From positions 1 to 24,732 of IMG/VR virus record IMGVR_UViG_3300048921_000596: a stretch of 24,732 nucleotides of DNA. One strand, written 5' to 3'. The notes under the pieces are model-generated. The model was not told where the DNA came from, did no database searches, and worked only from the letters and a program-made list of their open reading frames with translations. How positions within the stretch are numbered: the first letter of the stretch is position 1; the number at the start of each line of letters is the position of its first letter. The position numbers and the translations under genes are program-made. Source of the stretch: a virus. Shown piece by piece: positions 1 through 6,866 of the stretch.

Positions 1-540
1 ATGGCTATCCAATATGCAGTGATCGCAGGCGGCTGTTTCTGGTGTACAGAAGCGGTCTTTAAAGATGTGATCGGCGTTGAGTCAGTGGAAAGTGGTTATA
101 CCGGCGGTGCGCGCCCTAATCCCACCTACGAGCAGGTGTGCAGCGGCGCAACCGGTCATGCCGAAGCCATTCGTATTGGTTTTGATGCTGAAAAGATCAG
201 CTATGGCGATTTGCTGGACATCAGCTTTGCGACCCACGATCCGACCCAGCTCAATCGTCAGGGCAATGACATCGGTACACAGTATCGTTCCGCGATTTTT
301 GTTGAGACGCCGGAGCAGGAAGCCGAAGCCAAAGCGGCCATCGCGCGTGCCCAACAGGATCATGCTGAGCCTGTTGTGACCACCATTGAACCGTTAAAAG
401 CCTGGTATCCCGCTGAAGGTTATCATCAGGATTACTGGGAAGGCGCCGGTCAGCGCAACGGTTACTGCATGGCGGTGATTCCCCCCAAACTGCAAAAGCT
501 GCGCAAGAGTTTTGCCAACCGCGTAAAAAGCGCGCCGTAA
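1..540 (+). CDS. msrA: Peptide-methionine (S)-S-oxide reductase MsrA
   Basis: Reduces the S-epimer of methionine sulfoxide, free or in proteins, back to methionine in the cytoplasm, repairing oxidative damage with thioredoxin as usual electron donor. The 179-residue protein has the family signature GCFWC at residues 11-15 with the nucleophile Cys12, the GHAE motif at 52-55 whose Glu55 is the expected proton donor, and a YHQDYW block at 141-146. Other cysteines at 15, 47 and 156 could act as resolving residues. It lacks the long N-terminal extension of the E. coli K-12 enzyme, so it belongs to the short MsrA class. The ATG at base 1 fits the family's usual N-terminus; the ribosome-binding site lies outside the window. 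It is host DNA, upstream of tRNA-Ser, and not part of the phage. Confidence 0.95.
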   Translation: MAIQYAVIAGGCFWCTEAVFKDVIGVESVESGYTGGARPNPTYEQVCSGATGHAEAIRIGFDAEKISYGDLLDISFATHDPTQLNRQGNDIGTQYRSAIFVETPEQEAEAKAAIARAQQDHAEPVVTTIEPLKAWYPAEGYHQDYWEGAGQRNGYCMAVIPPKLQKLRKSFANRVKSAP

Positions 541-581
541 GCTCAGGCAACCCAGCGAATCTCCCCCTTCTGTTACGCTGT

Positions 582-620
582 GCAATATCGCGTTTTTGGC
601 GCCAAAAAACCGCGATTTGC
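582..620. repeat. Long imperfect palindrome downstream of msrA
   Basis: Arms GCAA-T-ATCGCG and CGCGAT-TTGC flank an inner TTTTTGGC/GCCAAAAAA pair, so almost all 39 bases can fold into one hairpin with one bulged T at 586. It lies about 40 bases after the msrA stop. There is no clean T-run on the 3' side, so it is not a textbook intrinsic terminator, but it could end or stabilise the msrA transcript. Confidence 0.5.
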
Positions 621-680
621 GCAGCCTTAACGCGATTCGTTCAGAGCTTAAGCGAATAGAAAAAAAGAGAAAAATAGTGC

Positions 681-709
681 TTGACCGTTTCAGGCCGACT
701 CCCTATAGT
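681..709 (+). promoter_or_regulatory. Sigma-70 promoter of tRNA-Ser with GC-rich discriminator
   Basis: TTGACC at 681-686 and TATAGT at 704-709 are separated by exactly 17 bases. A GC-rich discriminator (GCGCCCCG, 711-718) follows, as in stable-RNA promoters under stringent control. The tRNA starts 39 bases after the -10 box. An AT-rich stretch (659-677) upstream could act as an UP element. Stringent control is inferred from promoter type. Confidence 0.8.
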
Positions 710-747
710 AGCGCCCCGTTGACCCAGCGCGGTCAGCAACAATTTGC

Positions 748-835
748 GGTGAGGTGTCCGAGTGGCTGAAGGAGCACGCCTGGAAAGTGTGTATACGGCA
801 ACGTATCGGGGGTTCGAATCCCCCTCTCACCGCCA
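748..835 (+). tRNA. tRNA-Ser (anticodon GGA)
   Basis: An 88-nt class II tRNA with encoded CCA end. The acceptor stem GGTGAGG pairs with TCTCACC with one G-T pair. Anticodon GGA is at 782-784 in loop CTGGAAA and reads UCC/UCU. A long variable arm (about 791-808) is present, as expected for serine tRNAs, and the T arm has the GGTTCGAATC loop. It follows a strong promoter and precedes phage genes directly, so it is the likely integration target. The 3' half is intact, as expected when the phage restores the tRNA end. Confidence 0.97.
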
Positions 836-1076
836 CACATAGTAGGACGTTACAGGGACAAAGCCCCGTGTAGACTGGCTTCCGAGACTACACATAGACA
901 ACGGCACTACAAAGAAAGCACAAAATAATGCACGTGAAATGCACGCGCAGTTTGGGCTCAAAGAAAAAGCCTCTGATTAACGTCAGAGGCTTTTCTGTTT
1001 GTGTCTAATTGAAACATAAAATTTCACACCTCAATTAGCGGTTCTTTCTTCACTGGCCTGCTTAGTGATGACCTAA
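836..1076. other. Gene-free prophage junction, candidate attachment region
   Basis: No convincing gene is visible in these 241 bases between tRNA-Ser and the leftmost phage gene. They hold an 8-bp direct repeat ACACATAG at 835-842 and 890-897, tandem AATGCACG copies at 927-934 and 938-945 (11 bp apart), a dyad GTGTAG/CTACAC at 868-873 and 888-893, a strong terminator at 964-994, and a perfect 8-bp dyad CTAATTGA/TCAATTAG at 1005-1012 and 1031-1038. A tRNA followed by phage DNA is the classic setting of a tRNA attachment site. The core repeat cannot be fixed because the other prophage end is outside the window. Confidence 0.45.
964..994. terminator. Bidirectional intrinsic terminator
   Basis: Stem GCCTCTGA (969-976) and TCAGAGGC (983-990) with loop TTAACG is flanked by an A-run on the left and TTTT on the right, so it works on both strands. 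It ends the tRNA-Ser transcript on plus and the phage tail-fibre operon on minus. Confidence 0.88.
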
Positions 1077-1406
1077 TCATGAAGAAGGCGGAGACGGAAG
1101 GCCCATTTCCGGATCGCCCTGATCGGCATCCAGTATTGCCCTTAACTTCCCCCTGTACTCCGCCCAGTCACTCGTCGGCTGCTTACCCTGTGAGAAGAAA
1201 TTCATCAACACAGTGTCTGAATCTCTTAAGGCTGTCGAAGCCCTGCCCTGAAGCGCGTTCCATTTGGGCAACTGCAGGTAAGCTAAATATCTCTTGTCTG
1301 TTTCTTCCACTTCCCCGTAGTTTTCATAAACGCCTTCATCCTGGGGGGAGGCAAAAGTAGATATGATTTTGGCTTTTGAACTATCTGAAAACTGCACGTA
1401 GGCCAT
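1077..1406 (-). CDS. Tail fibre assembly chaperone
   Basis: A 109-residue protein at the end of the late operon. The C-terminal motif DWAEYRGKLRAI (about 79-90) is the W-x-x-Y-R-x-x-L-R signature of Caudovirales tail fibre assembly proteins, which help fold or trimerise the fibre encoded just upstream and are not part of the virion. A GGGGA ribosome-binding site precedes the ATG, which lies 13 bases after the fibre stop. Position directly behind the fibre gene supports the call strongly; the N-terminal half is not diagnostic. Confidence 0.8.
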   Translation of the reverse strand: MAYVQFSDSSKAKIISTFASPQDEGVYENYGEVEETDKRYLAYLQLPKWNALQGRASTALRDSDTVLMNFFSQGKQPTSDWAEYRGKLRAILDADQGDPEMGLPSPPSS

Positions 1407-1419
1407 TTCTTTTCCCCTG

Positions 1420-2463
1420 TCAGAATGTGTAAGAGGTTAAATATGCATAGGCTGACGCTAAAGTGTCTCCTGAATCACCTTTCGTCACTGACCAGTAAAG
1501 TGTTTGCGGGGTAACCACTACTAAATTAGAAAATGGTGCCTGCAGGCTGTTATAACTGGAATTTGCACCTGAAACGATTTGCTTCATACCGTTATCAGCG
1601 CTTGCTAAAGACTGCAAACGAAGCGTTGGGCGGATAGAGTTTCCTGATGTGACAAACAATATTCCGTCAATGGTTTTGCAGTTCTTCGGAACGATAGAGC
1701 TTAGACTGACCGCTGTTGGCGTCGTAATAAAGGAGGTTGTTGATGCTATCTGAGTTGTGGACAGCAACACATTCCTACCCTGCTGATAGAGGGCAATGAT
1801 TTTCCCGCTGGAATCAGTCGGTACGACACTAAGCAGCGCTGAGGCTGTATAGCCTGCAGGTATGTTCGCGCCAGAATAAACCTCTGGTAAAACCGCTGCG
1901 GTTGCGTTAACAGCCAAAAGCGCAGATGCGCCGGAAGAAGGGTTGAGAATTGCGTAGATACCCACATAGCCACTGACTGGAGGTGCTCCGGTATCCATAC
2001 CTCCCGCCCCGATAGTGGACAGATTAACGGTTTTGTTAAAAGAACCGATACGATACTGGTTCCCGCCTAATGCCGTATCAACGATAATCTCATCCGCCGT
2101 AATATTAACTGTCGAGGATGCTGCGGCCACATTCATAACAAGGTTTCTCGCCATCCCGACCACACCCGTCATTAGCGGGATGCTGGTGTTTTTCGCAGTC
2201 AGTTGAACGGCGGCAAGAAGGTTGTTTAACAGAGTGCCGGTGTCGCCATTGTCCAGAACATCCTGACCAGAGACATTAGCGACGAACTGCGCTATTACTG
2301 ATGACATAACGGTAGACTGACGAAGCGCTTTGTTGATTTGGGCTGATGAAGCTTTACCGCTCTGAAAACCTGAAAGTAATGCTGCCAGCGCCTCATAGTC
2401 AGCCTGGCTTAAGACATTTGCACCGTTGCCAATGGCAAACGGTTTGAAGTTATTTTGTGCCAT
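1420..2463 (-). CDS. Tail fibre, probable receptor-binding protein
   Basis: The 347-residue protein is read from the ATG at 2463, which overlaps the TAA of the previous gene (TAATG). An in-frame upstream ATG would add six residues but has poorer context. Its position between the DUF2612 baseplate gene and the fibre chaperone marks it as the adhesin. The N-terminal 90 residues are helical and should attach to the baseplate. The rest is rich in Ser, Thr, Ala and Val with short beta-prone segments, as in trimeric fibres. No carbohydrate-cleaving motif is evident. The C-terminal part is the likely host-range determinant. Receptor and fold are unknown. Confidence 0.78.
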   Translation of the reverse strand: MAQNNFKPFAIGNGANVLSQADYEALAALLSGFQSGKASSAQINKALRQSTVMSSVIAQFVANVSGQDVLDNGDTGTLLNNLLAAVQLTAKNTSIPLMTGVVGMARNLVMNVAAASSTVNITADEIIVDTALGGNQYRIGSFNKTVNLSTIGAGGMDTGAPPVSGYVGIYAILNPSSGASALLAVNATAAVLPEVYSGANIPAGYTASALLSVVPTDSSGKIIALYQQGRNVLLSTTQIASTTSFITTPTAVSLSSIVPKNCKTIDGILFVTSGNSIRPTLRLQSLASADNGMKQIVSGANSSYNSLQAPFSNLVVVTPQTLYWSVTKGDSGDTLASAYAYLTSYTF

Positions 2464-3143
2464 TACAGTTTTTTCTCCCATGCGCCTTCATCAAATCCGG
2501 CTATGTATTCGTTTTCCAGATCGAACCCAAAAAACTGGTTTCCGACCGATGGAGTGAGTATTGAAGGGGTTTGAATATCACCTGCCCAGACGCCTGCAGC
2601 TTTGACCGTCAAATAACCTTGTCGGATAGCAGCAATGAGTTCCAGTGAGACTCTGCTGATGTCGATTTCGGGAAATACCCAGACAGATATCGTCATGTCC
2701 TGGTTATCGACGATTTGCATTTTTAGTCCAGAACCGGCCAGCGCAGTATTAAGGATGGGGGGCAGTGTGTCGTTCTGGCCATTCCAGTTATTGATAGCAA
2801 TTTTGGCTTTCAGAATAACGCGGTATACATCGTCACTAAGGCTTGTAAAACCGGCGTCCGGGTCATAGGGTCCCTGCCATCCCCCCTGATCCCACCCGAG
2901 CCCGTCTGTATCGAATGAAAAGTAAATACCGGAAATAGGCTGACTTACGATGCGAGACCGGCCAATCCATTCGCCGAGGATATCCAGCTGCTTGCCTACA
3001 GCTGTGTCGATATCGAAAGCTGTAAGCAATCCGTTCAGGGCTTTAGATACATCGGTAAATGGACGTGTAGAAAGGTCTACATGGGCAACAAACTTAGGCT
3101 TTCCGGCGTGATAGTTGGTAATCAGATCGGTGTACTTACTCAT
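2463..3143 (-). CDS. DUF2612 baseplate protein
   Basis: A 226-residue protein resembling the DUF2612 family, found in contractile-tail phages between baseplate J and the tail fibre. It probably caps the wedge and carries the fibre. The N-terminal region (residues 1-60) resembles Mu gp48/P2 gpI-type wedge caps: a helix followed by a D-L-S-T-R-PF segment and a LDILGEWIGR block typical of the family. The C-terminus has two F-G-F-D / G-F-D-E motifs of beta-rich character. The start at 3143 was chosen because its ATG overlaps the TGA of baseplate J (ATGA); the longer in-frame start would run 37 bases into that gene. Confidence 0.8.
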   Translation of the reverse strand: MSKYTDLITNYHAGKPKFVAHVDLSTRPFTDVSKALNGLLTAFDIDTAVGKQLDILGEWIGRSRIVSQPISGIYFSFDTDGLGWDQGGWQGPYDPDAGFTSLSDDVYRVILKAKIAINNWNGQNDTLPPILNTALAGSGLKMQIVDNQDMTISVWVFPEIDISRVSLELIAAIRQGYLTVKAAGVWAGDIQTPSILTPSVGNQFFGFDLENEYIAGFDEGAWEKKL

Positions 3144-4339
3144 GACGTCACCGTAATCGCGATGTTGTCCACTGAGCACGTTACGGCCTCGTTATAGGCA
3201 GTGATGATGTTGGCGGCAGTCACGCCACCAGCAGTCCGCCCAATCTGTAGACTGTTGATGTCGTAATACCGGCTCTCACCGCCGCTCATCACACCCAGGT
3301 TAGCAGGGGAATACACACGTGAAAGCAGGACATCATCACCAATCGAAAGCGAGTTTATATAAGCCGCTATCGCCGTTTTTATGTCGTTCCCTACCTGAGT
3401 TGTGTAGCCCATGAAAACCTTGAGTGTGATTGCCACGAATACAGGCACCGGCGAAGGTCTGGAAAAATAAATCGTGTGTGGATTTCCCCAAAAGTCCGGT
3501 ACCAGAACGGATGTGCTACCGAACGTAGAAACCCCCTGTCCTTTTTTTCCGATGATAGTCTGGGCGATTGCGGTGATGTCCCCACCATCGACAATGGCCG
3601 CGACCGAATGCGCCGGAAGTCCGTTGGCGTCAGGACTACCCGTATCATTCTCGTAAAGCTTGTGACGTGTCACACCTGCCACGTTTGCTATTGCCCCGTC
3701 CAGCGCCGCTAAAGGGGTGAGAGATGGCAGCGCAACGCTCTGAGTCTGACGGATCCGCAGTGCTGAATCCTGCTCTACAGCCGTCCCTACCGTAGCCGCT
3801 GACGGGTTAGTAACTGATATCCAGCCGCGCGTCGGCGTGTTTATCTGGTCAATGGTCCCCGGCATCGCAGCCACTGCGCCAGGTGTCGCGCATGTCGCTG
3901 TGGCGATCACCTGACCACCTGGCTGTATGGTTACGGATGCTGGCAAATTCCAGATTATGTTATTCGCGTCCCTCACAGAGCCATTGGTGATGGTCTGACC
4001 GGCTGTGCCAGCACAAAGCAAATCCGCCACAGAACGCGTCTCACCGTTGCGACTAATACCGTTTATTTTTACGTTACGCGACAGTGCGTCACTCATTGCG
4101 GTTGTCGGAGAAAACGAGTTGTAAACCTGAATCGCGGTATTGTTGGCGTCATGAATGGCCAGCGCCACCAGCGCAACCATTTGTCCATCCTTGCTGTCTG
4201 GATCGAGATAAGAATCCGCACCATATATCTGCAGAAAATAGCCGGTAATTGAGGACAGGATTGTCTGGTAATCAGGCGAGCTGATCCCCTTGGCGTTTAC
4301 CGTTGCCGATAAACCCAGCGTGTCTAAATTGAGAGCCAT
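3140..4339 (-). CDS. Baseplate J-like wedge protein
   Basis: A 399-residue homologue of Mu gp47/P2 gpJ (T4 gp6-like), the main wedge subunit that forms the ring around the central hub and transmits the contraction signal. The N-terminal segment with SSITGYFLQIYG and the following DSKDGQMVALVALAIHDANN stretch are typical, as are the central A-D-L-L-C-A-G-T-A-G beta domain and the VAGVTRHKLYEND motif (about 217-229). It overlaps the wedge gene upstream and DUF2612 downstream by a few bases, so the baseplate genes are translationally coupled. No oddity was seen. Confidence 0.9.
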   Translation of the reverse strand: MALNLDTLGLSATVNAKGISSPDYQTILSSITGYFLQIYGADSYLDPDSKDGQMVALVALAIHDANNTAIQVYNSFSPTTAMSDALSRNVKINGISRNGETRSVADLLCAGTAGQTITNGSVRDANNIIWNLPASVTIQPGGQVIATATCATPGAVAAMPGTIDQINTPTRGWISVTNPSAATVGTAVEQDSALRIRQTQSVALPSLTPLAALDGAIANVAGVTRHKLYENDTGSPDANGLPAHSVAAIVDGGDITAIAQTIIGKKGQGVSTFGSTSVLVPDFWGNPHTIYFSRPSPVPVFVAITLKVFMGYTTQVGNDIKTAIAAYINSLSIGDDVLLSRVYSPANLGVMSGGESRYYDINSLQIGRTAGGVTAANIITAYNEAVTCSVDNIAITVTS

Positions 4340-4692
4340 TACGCCTCGCTGTTAACGGTCGTTTTCCCGTAGATGGTGTCGATCGTCGCCGTGAACGTCA
4401 CCCGGCGCGTTGTGGTGTTGAGGTCAGTGTTGAAGGAGATAATTGATTTAACGCCCTGCGTCTCAAGGATGCGCTGGCGTATAGCAAGGTTGTAGGTTTC
4501 AGGCTTCTGCTTTCCGAGCACCGACTGAACCCATGGCGTTCCAGCTGTTGTATCGAGGAACCACTGCCCATACCAGAGCAGAAACCTTGTTTTAATTGAT
4601 TGGGCAACCGCTTCGGGCGAGTTTATCAACCAGGTATCATCACCCTGGCCGAACGTGTAATCCCCGTCATCATCTTCGCGCCGGTATCGCAT
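4339..4692 (-). CDS. Baseplate wedge protein, Mu gp46/T4 gp25-like
   Basis: A 117-residue protein with the G-D-D-T-W-L-I-N-S-PEAV start and SIKTRFLLWYGQWFLDTTAG block typical of gp46/gp25-like wedge subunits, which dock on the sheath and start sheath polymerisation. An N-R-I-x-E-T-Q-G-V-like segment (RILETQGVKSI, about 72-82) is also present. It lies between spike and baseplate J, the usual order, with a one-base overlap on each side. Family assignment is strong; the role is from homology. Confidence 0.87.
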   Translation of the reverse strand: MRYRREDDDGDYTFGQGDDTWLINSPEAVAQSIKTRFLLWYGQWFLDTTAGTPWVQSVLGKQKPETYNLAIRQRILETQGVKSIISFNTDLNTTTRRVTFTATIDTIYGKTTVNSEA

Positions 4693-5444
4693 CAGTTTAC
4701 CCCGCCTGAACTGTCATTGCCCTGTTGAACGCCCTTATGCGTGTGACCATCGCTGATGTCTTTGCCGTTCGAAGAGAGCGTTCCGAAAAACTGAATAGCC
4801 CCCGTAATTTTCGCCGCCGTGCCAGATACAATACTGCCTACCATGCCGCCAGCCCACGTTAACAGGCCCGCGATTGTTACTGCCTGGCTGAATGTGGCCA
4901 GCGGCGTCGTAACGTTGAAGCCGCCCGGAGCCACGACATTGACGCCCTTGCTGTTTGGGTCAAGTTCGATATAAGCAGAACCATCGTCAGTGCGCATCTG
5001 TAAGGTTGTGGTGCTGATGCTGGATATTTTCTGGGCCTGTGACTGTGGGCCAACTAAAGCAAACGCATCTGATAAATCATGCTGACGGGGATCGACAGGC
5101 TCCTGAACTCCTCCGTTCTGCCACCAAAAATCGATGCAGCGATCAGAAAAAATCACCAGACACTCATCGCCAGCTTTCACCGGAAAAGTGATTGTGCAAC
5201 CGCCGCCGCGCGGGAAAATCACAGGAACATCCACCAGCACTGGCAACAGTGCCGATTTGAAGTTGCCCAGCGCATCAGCCTCCTGACCTTTCAGCGCTGG
5301 CTGTACGCTGCACGTGCACGCAATCGGGTCGAATGATTCAATGATTCCAGGCATGGAGACGCGAAGCACTGAAAAGATGGTGTCAGACAGAACTTTCATT
5401 GCCTGCTCTTCGCCACCGGCTAGAGACTGAGGGGTTACCGACAT
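4692..5444 (-). CDS. Gp138-type membrane-puncturing spike
   Basis: A 250-residue central spike protein. The N-terminal 100 residues resemble the OB-fold domain of phage phi92 Gp138 (motifs MPGIIESFDP, VPVIFPRGGG, VKAGDECLVIFSDR), which binds the hub. The middle repeats short beta strands as in triple-stranded spike helices. The C-terminus ends in DGHTHKGVQQG (about 232-242), the metal-binding tip with paired histidines common in such spikes. Trimeric assembly and outer-membrane piercing follow from the family. A GGAG ribosome-binding site lies 8 bases before ATG. Unusually, a minus-strand terminator lies 19 bases upstream and the hub gene is 2 kb away, because accessory genes were inserted between them. 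Confidence 0.88.
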   Translation of the reverse strand: MSVTPQSLAGGEEQAMKVLSDTIFSVLRVSMPGIIESFDPIACTCSVQPALKGQEADALGNFKSALLPVLVDVPVIFPRGGGCTITFPVKAGDECLVIFSDRCIDFWWQNGGVQEPVDPRQHDLSDAFALVGPQSQAQKISSISTTTLQMRTDDGSAYIELDPNSKGVNVVAPGGFNVTTPLATFSQAVTIAGLLTWAGGMVGSIVSGTAAKITGAIQFFGTLSSNGKDISDGHTHKGVQQGNDSSGGVN

Positions 5445-5462
5445 TTACTTTTCTCCGGGCAT

Positions 5463-5484
5463 AAAAAAACCCGCCGAAGCGGGT
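5463..5484 (-). terminator. Intrinsic terminator before the spike gene
   Basis: Read on minus: ACCCGC, loop TTCG, GCGGGT, then six Ts. The UUCG loop and T-run make a textbook terminator. It lies between the accessory cassette and the spike gene, so normal polymerase arriving from the cassette would stop before the spike. Confidence 0.88.
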
Positions 5485-5601
5485 ACTGATCAAATGTCAG
5501 GGTTATATTTAAAAGGGTTTGGTGTTACACCTTATCAATCGAACTTCTCAAATCAACACTTTCAAAAGTAATCGTTGCCTGTCGACAAAAGATAAGCGCG
5601 C

Positions 5602-5626
5602 ATATGGTGCCGGATAAAGACCATAT
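5602..5626. promoter_or_regulatory. 7-bp dyad, possible operator upstream of the plus-strand accessory gene
   Basis: A perfect inverted repeat ATATGGT (5602-5608) / ACCATAT (5620-5626) with an 11-base spacer. It begins 62 bases before the start of the plus-strand gene, where a promoter or repressor site would be expected. No convincing -35/-10 pair could be fixed around it. Confidence 0.35.
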
Positions 5627-5663
5627 TGCCTTAATCCTCTTATGGAAGGAGCCTCCAAAAGTT

Positions 5664-6020
5664 ATGACTAAATCAGTTTTCACTGTTCACCTCTCTAAAT
5701 CAGCTGGCAACGAAATGAAGCCATTCATTGAGAAAATCATCGATCAGGATGATCGAAAGATGCGTATTAAGGCATTGGCTTTTGATTCAGCGACTGGGTC
5801 ATCGGGGGATAACCTGATAGGGTATGTCTTTGAATTTATTCAAAATAAAGATGTATGCTATTCGTTCGCTGCAATAGTAATTGCCTGGATACGCTCTCGA
5901 AGTGGTAGATCGATAATCATACGTAAAGGCAACACTGTAATCGAGGCTAAAGGTTTAACAGAAAAAGAACTTAAAGATATCTTGTCCCAAACTGATTCAA
6001 CCATTCATATTGATGGTTAG
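5664..6020 (+). CDS. Unknown accessory protein, C-terminal half resembles EACC1 family
   Basis: A 118-residue protein on the strand opposite to the late operon. AAGGAG at 5646-5651 precedes the ATG by 12 bases; an upstream in-frame ATG at 5604 has no such site and overlaps the dyad. Residues 1-40 are a beta-helix-beta type segment. Residues 47-112 show a hydrophobic helix, then an AWIRSRSGR-type basic turn (74-82), a short strand pair, and a GLTEKELKDIL helix (97-107). That order recalls the effector-associated constant component 1 (EACC1) proteins of bacterial conflict systems. The likeness is from pattern only and could be chance. There is no signal peptide. It converges on the three-TM gene across a shared terminator. 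It could be a lysogeny-expressed gene. Confidence 0.6.
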   Translation: MTKSVFTVHLSKSAGNEMKPFIEKIIDQDDRKMRIKALAFDSATGSSGDNLIGYVFEFIQNKDVCYSFAAIVIAWIRSRSGRSIIIRKGNTVIEAKGLTEKELKDILSQTDSTIHIDG

Positions 6021-6029
6021 AATAAGTAA

Positions 6030-6057
6030 AACCCGCGTTAGCGGGTTCATCATTTTT
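6030..6057. terminator. Bidirectional terminator between convergent accessory genes
   Basis: Stem AACCCGC (6030-6036) and GCGGGTT (6041-6047) with loop GTTA. On plus it is followed by CATCA and then T-rich sequence; on minus by TTAC. It separates the plus-strand gene from the two minus-strand genes that end near 6050 and 6118. Confidence 0.75.
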
Positions 6058-6235
6058 GTTTTTTTTCAATATCTTGAGGAATGTACCCTTCAGTCACTTT
6101 TTTACCAGGGGGAATATCTAATCCTGGGTTGAAGTCGGCTTTATCTGCGTTGTTAAATCTGCCAGGAGCTTGCTTATTACCTTGTCTTGTTGCATCTCTA
6201 TCTCTACCTGTTTGGTGTTTTGGTTCTTTAGCCAT
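6050..6235 (-). CDS. Small basic hydrophilic protein, overlapping gene
   Basis: A 61-residue ORF starting inside the 3' end of the three-TM gene and overlapping it by 118 bases in another frame. A GAGGGGG ribosome-binding site sits just before its ATG, stronger than expected by chance, which is the main reason to call it. The product is rich in Lys, Gln, Asp, Gly and Pro with no hydrophobic core, no cysteine and no recognisable domain, so it is probably disordered or a partner-binding peptide. Its stop lies in the edge of the shared terminator. It could be a translationally coupled partner of the three-TM protein, or a random open frame. Confidence 0.5.
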   Translation of the reverse strand: MAKEPKHQTGRDRDATRQGNKQAPGRFNNADKADFNPGLDIPPGKKVTEGYIPQDIEKKQK

Positions 6236-6786
6236 CCATCCCCCTCAAATTGAATTTTAATTGCTATAAAAGATATCAAAAAAGCAACAAAAGCCCATGC
6301 AGCAAATAGCATTGCCTGTGAACAGTTGTTCATTATTTTAACTTTTTCAGCATGTAACACATCAATCACATCTGTCAAACGTGAATATTCATGAGCAAAT
6401 GATGAAAGAACGTCTTTTCTGGGATTGAGCATAAACAAATCAGTCAGCTTGTTCGACGAGTTAGGTCGCTCTAACACCCTTGTTTGCATGCCGCTGAATG
6501 TAAATCCCCATGCTATTAGTACAAACACTGTGAAAAGAATCAAAAACAACCAACAAAATGCATGGAATGGTTCATAAACGCCTGGGAATAAATCCCTGTA
6601 CCAATACCGCACTATAAGGACTGTAGTTGTAATGATAATACTTGTAGCACCGAATAACTTTTGGAGCTTATCTTCCAACCTCCGATAACCATCTATAGCT
6701 ATCTCGTATTGCTCTTTTTGATGTTCGAAAAGTAAACTTGCTCTTTCTATAAGTTCTTTCTCGTAATCCTTTTGTTCATCTTTCAT
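6118..6786 (-). CDS. Three-TM membrane protein of unknown function
   Basis: A 222-residue protein. The start at 6786 has GAAGG 8 bases upstream; a TTG 18 bases earlier has no such support. Residues 1-45 are charged and helical (likely coiled coil). Hydrophobic spans lie at about 46-62, 74-95 and 157-178. Between TM2 and TM3 is a 60-residue helical soluble part, and a 45-residue polar tail follows TM3. No signal peptide or enzyme motif was seen. Two close membrane helices after an amphipathic helix loosely recall SLATT-type effector membrane modules, but this is weak. It lies in the cassette between hub and spike and is not a known tail part. Superinfection exclusion or abortive infection is a reasonable guess only. 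Confidence 0.72.
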   Translation of the reverse strand: MKDEQKDYEKELIERASLLFEHQKEQYEIAIDGYRRLEDKLQKLFGATSIIITTTVLIVRYWYRDLFPGVYEPFHAFCWLFLILFTVFVLIAWGFTFSGMQTRVLERPNSSNKLTDLFMLNPRKDVLSSFAHEYSRLTDVIDVLHAEKVKIMNNCSQAMLFAAWAFVAFLISFIAIKIQFEGDGWLKNQNTKQVEIEMQQDKVISKLLADLTTQIKPTSTQD

Positions 6787-6866
6787 TATCTTACCTTCAC
6801 ACAATCATATGTCCCAAAGACTCTAGGCTGGTCCATGTTGCTGCGAAAGTGATACAAAGCTCATGC

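Noticed and set aside
5604-5663. Upstream start for the plus-strand accessory gene
   Set aside because: No Shine-Dalgarno before it and it overlaps the dyad; the ATG at 5664 has AAGGAG upstream.
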